A DNA stretch of 64,000 bases from Protula sp. h YS-2021 (taxonomy: Eukaryota > Annelida > Polychaeta > Sabellida > Serpulidae), in contig OX457028.1 of the NCBI GenBank assembly GCA_949752745.1, positions 5,117,488 through 5,181,487 of the forward strand. The letters are read 5' to 3'. The translations under genes and the position numbers were made by a program. The first letter of the stretch is position 1. Each line of letters begins with the position of its first letter. This document shows, piece after piece, positions 62,201 through 64,000 of this stretch. Under the pieces are notes generated by a model. The model was not told the DNA's origin. It searched no databases and saw only the letters and a list, made by a program, of their open reading frames with translations.

Positions 62201-62975
62201 GTAAGTCTATGTCTTCGCTTGAATAATTCCCATGATGTGAAAAAAAAGAACCTTTGTGTCGTAAGAAGGTTTCACGTCTTTCCTTGAGAAGGTCCCGGTA
62301 TTGACTGCGAGCGGTACGGCTGAAGGTGAGGCTAACCTCTAGGCAGTCCAGGATATTGGTCTGTGGCATGGCATAACCTGTAACTCGAAACCGAAACTAC
62401 AAGTTTTAAATATGTAGTTTCAAGACAATAACATTAAGTCTCGGAATCTCACGATTCAGTCACGGAGTCTCCCGACTCGATCACGGAGTCTCCCGATTCG
62501 GTCACGGAGTCTCCCGATTCATCATGTAGTCTCTCGATTCGATCACGGAGTCTCCCGATTCAGTCAGGGAGTCTCTCGATTCGGTCACGGAGTCTCCCAA
62601 TTCAGTCATGGAGTCTCCTGATTCAGTTACTGAGTCATCCAATTCATTATGTAAATTATGTAAAATTTAGTGGTAACAGCGCATTTGTGTTTTATTTGCA
62701 GCTGAGATTATGACGTAAGCATTTTAGGTAATGCAGTACCTCATCCCCTCTTCCCCGCCTGCCTTTTTCAGAAGAGCTGTACGAGCCTTACAGCGCCCCT
62801 GGCGGCCGTCAGAGCGGCGACGATCGGGAGATGTGTAACGGAGACGGACTGCCCGACACGCCCAGGAAGAGCGTGCCCAGGCCACTGAGCTACGCGCCGA
62901 GCGCGCCCAACCCACGCCAGCATGATCCCGGCGTGTCCATAGCGGATATCAGCAACATCGAGAGAGTCACAAACG
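25138..62975 (+). CDS. WDR90: WDR90/POC16 orthologue, 24 exons, 3' end beyond window
   Basis: The exons join with consistent splice phases into about 1,107 codons. Residues ~5-265 form a CFAP20/DUF667-type domain (WQHPYVNTFKHFQIHEWKK, NYIQLPKTTSQSLGLTGRF, ISFSNLFKEF). A linker of about 130 residues follows, then WD40 blades from ~residue 393 (GHTDK, VRVWDF, VRLWRV, LRLWPLDF, IRVWDLDT, IKIWDY, IFIWDF). Domain order and many stretches match the animal WDR90 family; the human protein is about 1,750 residues, so roughly the last third lies outside. WDR90/POC16 is known as a centriole-wall protein, using its CFAP20-like domain on microtubules and helping recruit the inner scaffold. The introns are loaded with splice-junction-derived tandem repeats. 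No promoter was identified. Orthology rests on remembered family sequence, not on a search. Confidence 0.9.
25151..27398. other. intron 1, unique part
   Basis: A/T-rich, with an A tract at about 25,423-25,447 and T tracts near 27,361-27,386. No other gene was recognised. Small open frames at 26,274 and 27,117 lack domains. Confidence 0.5.
27399..28217 (+). repeat. 94-bp tandem array copying the exon 2 acceptor
   Basis: Copies of cagtgtggcagca start at 27,463, 27,557, 27,651, 27,745, 27,839, 27,933, 28,027, 28,121 and 28,215 (the last is the real exon), each exactly 94 bp apart. A shortened copy lies at 27,399. Each unit carries a T-rich tract ending in cag, then 27 nt that could encode WQHPYVNT, then gtaagc. 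In the real exon the gtaagc has become tcaagc. Copies 2-7 alternate between two variants (catccctatg and cacccctgtg), so the recent unit of expansion was 188 bp. Confidence 0.9.
28218..28309 (+). CDS. WDR90: WDR90 exon 2
   Basis: Acceptor tttattttccag, donor gtaatc. Begins in phase 1 and ends in phase 0. Encodes WQHPYVNTFKHFQIHEWKK and on to VVSCM, the start of the CFAP20-like domain. It is the terminal copy of the 94-bp array. Confidence 0.88.
28330..28705. repeat. pyrimidine-rich (C/CT) low-complexity tract in intron 2
   Basis: Dense runs of C with ct interruptions and repeated gtccgcctg words. It gives proline-rich open frames in several frames, none a credible gene. Confidence 0.8.
29208..29520 (+). 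CDS. WDR90: WDR90 exon 3
   Basis: Acceptor attccag, donor gtaagc at 29,521. Encodes the core of the CFAP20-like domain: CTVYKISGSIPAGNYIQLPK, SLGLTGRF, YFVVHIDVATDDGLIVRISF, NLFKEF and WLQFPFV. Ends in phase 1, matching exon 4. The last ~14 codons (SISDKTGATSRG) are already the first unit of the 42-bp array. Later copies of the donor keep the same phase, so the true 3' end is ambiguous by multiples of 42 nt. Confidence 0.85.
29484..30860 (+). repeat. 42-bp tandem array spanning the exon 3 donor
   Basis: About 32 units of gcattagtgataaaacgggt + gcggctagtcgcggtaagca + ca. Most units keep cgcg|gtaagc, a good donor. Because 42 is a multiple of 3, the exon frame stays open through the first ~14 units. 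A 252-bp block (six units) is itself duplicated (29,947-30,198 and 30,199-30,450), identifiable by the variants acgagcgtgg, gtattattg and gctcaaattaccg. Confidence 0.9.
30861..31486. other. rest of intron 3
   Basis: Includes a G-rich stretch at 31,186-31,420. No gene or known repeat. Confidence 0.5.
31487..31657 (+). CDS. WDR90: WDR90 exon 4
   Basis: Acceptor caccag, donor gtatcg, phase 1 to phase 1. Encodes LNTRWTALCLDFRAILSLYL and IKSVRLCANMVVKNIFTSDT, the later part of the CFAP20-like domain, closely resembling the matching region of animal WDR90. Confidence 0.9.
31725..31940 (+). repeat. dispersed repeat family C, copy 1
   Basis: Shares gtgttgtcc, cggctgt, gacctatcatattgg and gaccatctt with a copy at 38,955-39,170. 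A third, partial copy lies at 60,345-60,440 (ggtttgtgtgttgtcc). Non-coding. Confidence 0.5.
32289..32412 (+). CDS. WDR90: WDR90 exon 5
   Basis: Acceptor tcctgcag, donor gtgaga. Begins in phase 1 and ends in phase 2. Encodes MPREMAFPLSKTQVWHDLYD, a conserved stretch near the end of the CFAP20-like region. Confidence 0.9.
32795..32877 (+). CDS. WDR90: WDR90 exon 6
   Basis: Acceptor tttgtttag, donor gtacgt. Begins in phase 2 and ends in phase 1. Encodes FPSETTKKPFDSVQYTKTDS, the exit of the N-terminal domain. The 5.9-kb intron that follows is nearly filled by element A. Confidence 0.85.
33120..34330 (+). repeat. ~147-bp tandem array in element A
   Basis: About eight units carrying aaaatgcatctcctcctaca, gatgtcatttatttttggt, gcatacggcttgtgctttt and tagtcgatcgg. 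The rightmost units are more diverged. Confidence 0.85.
34331..38435 (+). repeat. 51-bp tandem array in element A (~80 units)
   Basis: Unit: caagttaaataaacatgcgc + actggtccgaaatgcgaacc + gcgcatcaacg. Since 51 is divisible by 3, translated units give repetitive open frames on both strands; these are not genes. A higher-order block of about 765 bp (15 units) repeats: the variant tgggcgctcgtcag occurs at 36,881, 37,647 and 38,262, the last interval being three units shorter. Confidence 0.9.
38755..38867 (+). CDS. WDR90: WDR90 exon 7
   Basis: Acceptor ctactttcag, donor gtgagt. Begins in phase 1 and ends in phase 0. Encodes SSKEPRRVTSRVVDVSGKPV and VSVIDAVTSNQL, a linker between the N-terminal domain and the WD40 region. 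It starts only about 56 bp after the end of element A. Less conserved, so the call rests mainly on frame and splice sites. Confidence 0.75.
38955..39170 (+). repeat. dispersed repeat family C, copy 2
   Basis: See 31,725-31,940. Shared words are gtgttgtccgtccgtccatt, gacctatcatactggatagg and cacaatggccgcaatctt. Confidence 0.5.
39199..39270. repeat. (TTA)n microsatellite
   Basis: About 24 units in intron 7, just upstream of the exon 8 acceptor. Confidence 0.9.
39322..39522 (+). CDS. WDR90: WDR90 exon 8
   Basis: Acceptor ttttttgcag, donor gtaaag, phase 0 to 0 (67 codons). Encodes a basic then serine/histidine-rich linker (PFKRRDVVKELPRVGVDAEG ..). Probably disordered. Confidence 0.78.
39811..39925 (+). 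repeat. 23-bp minisatellite before exon 9
   Basis: Five units of tgaccattttacgtgcatgt + tca, ending about 10 bp before the exon 9 acceptor. The unit does not include exon sequence. Confidence 0.85.
39936..40004 (+). CDS. WDR90: WDR90 exon 9
   Basis: Acceptor ttattccag, donor gtaagc, phase 0 to 0. Encodes PDPILKLRRIVGFGGNSTRD, the conserved entry into the WD40 region of WDR90 proteins. Confidence 0.9.
40240..40350 (+). CDS. WDR90: WDR90 exon 10
   Basis: Acceptor tttgttgaag, donor gtacga, 37 codons in phase 0. Encodes TMVVYPCHAVVVAM and QAFFIGHTDK, the first WD40 blade. The following minisatellite starts at the donor itself. Confidence 0.88.
40351..41200 (+). repeat. 37-bp tandem array starting at the exon 10 donor
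   Basis: The donor segment gtacgagtcatggccactct + atgccgcc is followed by about 22 units of gtacgccatgtaccagccat + ggccactatatgccgcc. Each unit restarts with gtacg, like the donor. The unit length is 1 mod 3 and stop-free in all plus frames, so three overlapping frames of about 350-385 codons result. These are a by-product of the repeat, not proteins. Confidence 0.9.
41664..41809 (+). CDS. WDR90: WDR90 exon 11
   Basis: Acceptor tatgctttgcag, donor gtgagt. Begins in phase 0 and ends in phase 2. Encodes ISCIALNGSSTLVASGQGG and VVRVWDFNSRQCLAMFKTH, a WD40 blade with its WD dipeptide. Its last ~35 nt and donor seed the 40-bp array. Confidence 0.9.
41774..43950 (+). repeat. 40-bp tandem array spanning the exon 11 donor (~54 units)
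   Basis: Unit: gttcacacccactccctgca + ttctctcaggttagtatcga. The first unit is the real exon end plus gtgagtatcga. Nearly every copy keeps ctcag|gttagt or ctcag|gtgagt, so dozens of decoy donors follow the true one. Subfamilies (actcccagca, gtacactcct, agatcaatat) recur in order, showing block duplications. Confidence 0.92.
44090..44160. repeat. G-rich tract
   Basis: Runs of G in intron 11, adjoining the tRNA-like head at 44,160. Confidence 0.7.
44160..44820 (+). repeat. tRNA-like SINE head interrupted by an inverted-repeat element
   Basis: A-box-like ggttagctcatttggttaga lies at 44,162-44,181, and B-box-like gggctcgaatcc starts at 44,790. Removing 44,209-44,789 brings them to normal tRNA spacing. 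Confidence 0.55.
44209..44789. mobile_element. inverted-repeat (MITE-like) element, 581 bp
   Basis: Ends ggtgtgatgaaacgttttga (left) and, complemented, ggtgtaaggaaacgttttga (right) continue as long imperfect inverted repeats (gacccccaaa, aaatcgacc, gtctgtttgtt). The centre is A/T-rich and non-coding. A clear target duplication was not found. Confidence 0.6.
44860..44945 (-). repeat. second tRNA-like SINE head, minus strand
   Basis: On the minus strand, tggcatagctcaggcaatcg (A box) is followed, after a C-rich insert, by ggattcgaatcaca (B box). It faces the head at 44,160. Confidence 0.4.
45100..45210. repeat. fragment with a SINE-tail-like motif
   Basis: Contains catggcgtaagaggcgacta, a phrase I associate with dispersed repeats of molluscan genomes. 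This is from memory and weak. Confidence 0.3.
45336..45722 (+). repeat. 33-bp minisatellite
   Basis: About 11 units of agattgcagcatttacccaa + ttcatggccaatc. The unit is a multiple of 3, so it is open in frames on both strands (IAAFTQFMANE on plus). Intronic and between two mobile elements; not a gene. Confidence 0.85.
45950..48120 (+). repeat. ~147-bp tandem array in element B with 445-bp higher-order repeat
   Basis: About 14 units. The phrase aatgtatctccttctacatt recurs near 46,094, 46,539 and 46,985, about 445 bp apart, so blocks of three units were duplicated. Confidence 0.85.
48130..50745 (+). repeat. 51-bp tandem array in element B
   Basis: Same unit as in element A, about 43 copies in two blocks (48,130-49,320 and 49,710-50,745). 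Confidence 0.88.
49347..49710. mobile_element. small insertion with TTAA-flanked inverted ends
   Basis: Left ttaa|acacttgacaa at 49,347. The right end, complemented, reads ttaa|cacttaacaagcc (to 49,710). About 360 bp, non-coding apart from a 62-codon frame without a known domain. It splits the 51-bp array. Flanking ttaa on both sides suggests a piggyBac-like target, but the ends are not the typical ccc. Confidence 0.4.
51450..51507 (+). CDS. WDR90: WDR90 exon 12
   Basis: Acceptor cccgttgcag, donor gtaagt. Begins in phase 2 and ends in phase 0. Encodes MSHSGGVLCGVGKDNHGKN, matching the family's GVGKD(H/N)HG stretch. Its 3' end seeds the array that follows. Confidence 0.88.
51490..52350 (+). 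repeat. 58-60-bp tandem array spanning the exon 12 donor
   Basis: About 15 units beginning gacaaccacggctaaaacgt + gagtaaccctgacac and ending in ..tataacagtctca. Starts include 51,490, 51,550, 51,608, 51,666, 51,725, 51,785, 51,842 and 51,900. Each of the first units carries both an acag and a gtgagt. Units after about 51,950 decay and gain long C runs. Confidence 0.88.
52415..53085. mobile_element. possible inverted-repeat element
   Basis: Left ccgatccgaaaaaccctccc is mirrored by gggagggtttttggacaagt at about 53,066. The inner words agctgaaacggatcc and ggatccgctttcagct are also inverted. Many acacgtgtacacg-type palindromes lie between. Non-coding. Confidence 0.4.
53184..53302 (+). CDS. WDR90: WDR90 exon 13
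   Basis: Acceptor tttttcaag, donor gtgggt. Begins in phase 0 and ends in phase 2. Encodes MVVIWNTRNV, then VNVVAKAHTDVDIVRMRIAF and FDDTR, the end of one WD40 blade and the start of the next. Confidence 0.9.
53370..53700 (+). repeat. dispersed repeat family B, copy 1
   Basis: Shares atgtagcttctatggg, cggtattgtaaatggg, cagctcttgattga and gatggccg.gtttaactgat with 56,800-57,030, same orientation. Confidence 0.6.
53775..53870 (+). repeat. 15-bp minisatellite
   Basis: About six units of gtgatagaggacgtt in intron 13. Confidence 0.75.
54111..54272 (+). CDS. WDR90: WDR90 exon 14
   Basis: Acceptor gcgtgttgcag, donor gtgagt. Begins in phase 2 and ends in phase 2. Encodes MVSCGRDNVRLWRVKDGQLR and VNLGEYHLMEFTDCCFEAGY, with the LW of a WD40 blade and the conserved LGEYH..FTD stretch. 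Confidence 0.92.
54731..54852 (+). CDS. WDR90: WDR90 exon 15
   Basis: Acceptor ctgttggcag, donor gtgaga. Begins in phase 2 and ends in phase 1. Encodes YTCSRAGHVFEIDYRKVAIS and HVRRLMPTQP, then a lysine-rich stretch (KAKEKQ). Its last ~49 nt plus the donor are duplicated immediately downstream. Confidence 0.9.
54804..54945 (+). repeat. 71-bp tandem duplication of the exon 15 donor region
   Basis: ctcatgcccac..ccaaag.gaaagaaaagcagcactt, then c.attcag|gtgagatctg, starts at 54,804 and again at 54,875. Two copies only, about 95% alike by eye. The second copy has no acceptor of its own. Confidence 0.9.
55601..55788 (+). CDS. WDR90: WDR90 exon 16
   Basis: Acceptor ttggtacaacag, donor gtacgt. Begins in phase 1 and ends in phase 0. 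Encodes GSDDGYLRLWPLDFKHVYLE and AEHEGPVTAVDISGDGMKIL, two WD40 strand sets with the hallmark LRLWPLDF of WDR90. Confidence 0.93.
55781..56025 (+). repeat. tandem array of the exon 16 donor (gtacg-rich)
   Basis: The exon end cgtgtacg|gtacgt is reiterated as 11-12-bp units (gtacgtgtacgg). These merge into a 54-bp higher-order unit (gtgtggacgtgtacgatacg ..) repeated about three times. Confidence 0.85.
56800..57030 (+). repeat. dispersed repeat family B, copy 2
   Basis: See 53,370-53,700. Ends in a G run at 56,980-56,993. Confidence 0.6.
57195..57359 (+). CDS. WDR90: WDR90 exon 17
   Basis: Acceptor gtgttgccag, donor gtgccc (weak), 55 codons in phase 0. Encodes GNVGILDIATRGYTTVMRSH, then ATVSDDHTIRVWDLDTMQQ, a full WD40 blade. 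Confidence 0.92.
57521..57671. repeat. (AAT)n/(ATT)n microsatellite with hairpin arms
   Basis: gaaagttggaata precedes (ata)n, and its complement ccaactttc follows the first (att) run at about 57,588-57,597. A further (att)n run extends to 57,671. Confidence 0.85.
57730..57869 (+). CDS. WDR90: WDR90 exon 18
   Basis: Acceptor gcgcgggcag, donor gtacgt. Begins in phase 0 and ends in phase 2. Encodes LYDFSAPKECPLAIHFHPRQ and FACGFESGSVRVFNVANTSM, a WD40 blade. Confidence 0.92.
57905..58160 (+). repeat. 53-bp tandem array in intron 18
   Basis: About 4.5 units of agtgtgctagttgaaggaca + tatccaaaaatagaccaaaa + tcacgtgcggtta. It begins about 35 bp after the donor, and the unit lacks exon sequence. 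Confidence 0.85.
58358..58619 (+). CDS. WDR90: WDR90 exon 19
   Basis: Acceptor ttttcttgcag, donor gtatgt. Begins in phase 2 and ends in phase 0. Largest WD40 exon: GKVTGLCYSPHGDYLYSSGS, LVLYD, then LTVSPDGRFLAFVGPTEFTV and ending CLDE. Confidence 0.93.
58611..59115 (+). repeat. 51-bp tandem array spanning the exon 19 donor
   Basis: About 10 units. ctggacgag|gtatgt (exon end plus donor) recurs as ctgggcgagatatg at 58,662 and ctggacgaggtatgtgtg at 58,713, with the variants continuing to 59,115. Each unit has two related halves around tacgtcactg. Confidence 0.88.
59266..59335. repeat. (ATT)n/(GTT)n microsatellite
   Basis: Imperfect trinucleotide run in intron 19. Confidence 0.85.
59383..59550 (+). 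CDS. WDR90: WDR90 exon 20
   Basis: Acceptor tcacgtgacag, donor gtgcgc, 56 codons in phase 0. Encodes VMRIDVTSLSADTSRTCLDT and QLLVTTASNKLLKFDARSGK, a WD40 blade with the TASNKLLKFD motif. Confidence 0.9.
59900..59985 (+). repeat. ~11-bp minisatellite
   Basis: gtgatcatttt and gttcatttt units upstream of the exon 21 acceptor. Confidence 0.75.
60062..60190 (+). CDS. WDR90: WDR90 exon 21
   Basis: Acceptor tttttttgcag, donor gtgagt, 43 codons in phase 0. Encodes CTALDVSRDGRYLATSGDKV and IKIWDY, a WD40 blade. Confidence 0.92.
60440..60864 (+). repeat. imperfect G-rich repeats with a duplicated exon 22 acceptor
   Basis: Three to four units share ctacgatggctt, gatcgtgggcaccgtgctgg and G runs. The last two include gttattacag|gtcttcat.gggcacgcgga, at 60,704 and again as the real exon start at 60,865, 161 bp apart. 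The first copy loses similarity after about 45 nt (tcatatttg). Confidence 0.8.
60865..60995 (+). CDS. WDR90: WDR90 exon 22
   Basis: Acceptor atgttattacag, donor gtgagt. Begins in phase 0 and ends in phase 2. Encodes VFIGHAESVSRVIFAPDDLS and AIFIWDFLAH, closing this set of WD40 blades. Confidence 0.92.
61360..61397 (+). CDS. WDR90: WDR90 exon 23
   Basis: 38 nt. Acceptor tcgcttacag, donor gtaagt. Begins in phase 2 and ends in phase 1. Encodes GRTTAMSYYTGE. Small and of low complexity, but both splice sites and the phases fit its neighbours. Confidence 0.75.
61391..62205 (+). repeat. 26-bp tandem array spanning the exon 23 donor (~31 units)
   Basis: Unit: ggagaaggtaagtctgtgcc + ttcgca. The first copy is the real exon end (gagaag|gtaagt). 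Almost every unit keeps the consensus donor ag|gtaagt, and also a pyrimidine-plus-cag directly before gagaag. Confidence 0.93.
62440..62645 (+). repeat. 21-bp minisatellite
   Basis: About 9-10 units of cacggagtctcccgattcgg + t in intron 23. Confidence 0.85.
62772..62975 (+). CDS. WDR90: WDR90 exon 24 (last in window)
   Basis: Acceptor gcctttttcag, donor gtacgg. Begins in phase 1 and ends in phase 1. Encodes an acidic/proline-rich linker (EELYEPYSAPGGRQSGDDRE .. DTPRKSVPRPLSYAPSAPNP .. VSIADISNIERV) between WD40 modules. The next exon must lie beyond 64,000 or was not recognised. Confidence 0.82.
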
Positions 62976-63810
62976 GTACGGCACAGCCAGTCGTTAGCAA
63001 AGCTTGTAAAATGCAGGTGCCCCTCTTGATGTTAGAGTCCGATTTATATCAAAGGGAACGGTTGTTTCTTTTTTTTTTTTCTTTTTTTTTTTTTGTTATA
63101 AGCTTAGGATGCACGCGTCATCGGACTGTTAAGAGTTGGCTTCTGGTGAGTTCCGGCCTCTTTGTGACGTCATCCACCCGCTCCTCTACATGCTTTTTCT
63201 GCCGACGTCACTTGCTTTGTAAAATCGAACCCTTTTCCGGCAATCACGACACCATATTGTGGGTCAGACAATAAACAGCAATGATAGAAGCTAAGAAAGG
63301 AAAACAAACTATTTCTGTTGAACGTATCGAACTTGCGTGTTAAAATATCAGTTCAATAAAAAAAAAAAAAAAAAGAAATGGTTCTACCGCGAAGTATTCA
63401 CGTAATGAGAATTAGTCCCCGGTATCGGTGTCAGTTGGAGAAATTAATTATTGACTTAATTATTAATTATTGATTGTATATTTTGTTGGTATACTTGACT
63501 CACAAAAATGTCGCCTGTCTCTCCCTTTTACGACACCCAGCATGAAACACTTCGACCAATCCAGGCAGGTTACAGTGACGTCATACGCCACTGCCATTAT
63601 GAAACGCTTTTCTACGCATAGCTCACACAGTGTGACCATGTGCATGGTCAGCTGTCTGGCGCGCGTCAGCTGTGTACGAGCGCATTGTGCATGCTCTCCT
63701 CCGGGCGTGTTGTAGCTCCGGATGACGAGATTGGTCGAATGTTGGATTGCCTGTCAGGCTGATAAGAACGTTATTTCCACGATAATAATAGATTAATAAA
63801 TCCAGTAATA
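62976..63810. other. start of intron 24
   Basis: T tract at 63,068-63,092 and A tract at 63,358-63,375. No further WDR90 exon or other gene recognised. Confidence 0.5.
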
Positions 63811-63858
63811 AGTGAGTGAGTGAGTGAGTGAGTGAGTGAGCGAGTGAGTGAGTGAGTG
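63811..63858. repeat. (GTGA)n microsatellite
   Basis: About 12 units with one cgag interruption. Confidence 0.95.
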
Positions 63859-63907
63859 AAAGTTCAAATATGGTGTAAATATAACCAAGATGGAAGTAAG
63901 AATTAAA

Positions 63908-63998
63908 GAAATCACGCAATTAGGGGTATTCTGGATCAAATAATACCCGACGATGGAGGGTATTATTATCCAGAATACCCGCACCCAAGTGATTTCTT
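63908..63998. repeat. foldback (hairpin) sequence
   Basis: agaaatcac..gggtattctggat.aataataccc, then a short loop (gacgatgga), then gggtattattatccagaata and ccc..gtgatttct. The arms are about 38 bp, nearly perfect, and close to the window edge. Confidence 0.8.
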
Positions 63999-64000
63999 TC

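Noticed and set aside
27399..62205. CRISPR-like or prokaryotic repeat arrays
   Set aside because: The repeats are head-to-tail tandem without unique spacers, and the gene is spliced, so a CRISPR reading does not fit.

Overview
The window is repeat-rich genomic DNA of an invertebrate animal. Spliceosomal introns, tRNA-derived SINE heads, Ty3/gypsy and LINE remnants, long minisatellites and a centriolar gene all point to a metazoan. A marine lophotrochozoan such as a mollusc seems likely, but that is inference: no rRNA, mitochondrial or other diagnostic gene is present.

Layout. 1-24.8 kb is intergenic and holds only mobile-element debris. A decayed plus-strand Ty3/gypsy copy (gag at 1.44 kb, protease/RT at 7.3-8.6 kb) appears to be split by a second, minus-strand gypsy relic at about 3.35-6.65 kb. 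From 8.6 to 15 kb I see almost nothing. 15.0-17.1 kb is a cluster of tRNA-like SINE repeats with a roughly 1-kb inverted repeat. At 17,294-22,382 lies a full-length but frame-broken minus-strand Ty3/gypsy element with 114-bp LTRs and a 5-bp target duplication, inserted into one of the same SINE-type repeats. A 5'-truncated minus-strand LINE follows at 23.4-24.8 kb.

From about 25.1 kb to beyond 62,975 runs one plus-strand gene, the orthologue of WDR90/POC16 (N-terminal CFAP20/DUF667 domain, then WD40 propellers), a centriole-wall protein. I place 24 exons: 23 are well supported and one is a tentative 13-nt start exon. They join with consistent splice phases to about 1,107 codons, and the gene continues past the right edge.

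The striking observation is what fills its introns. At ten splice junctions the exon/intron boundary is itself tandemly copied, or an array starts exactly on it. The units carry the last exon bases plus the 5' splice site (E3, E11, E12, E15, E16, E19, E23), start at the donor GT (E10), or carry the 3' splice site plus first exon bases (E2, E22). Copy number runs from 2 to about 54. Two large introns each hold one copy of a 5.2-5.7 kb element made of a ~147-bp array and a 51-bp array between conserved ends; the ends suggest a non-autonomous Helentron-like element. The window closes with a GTGA microsatellite and a foldback sequence.
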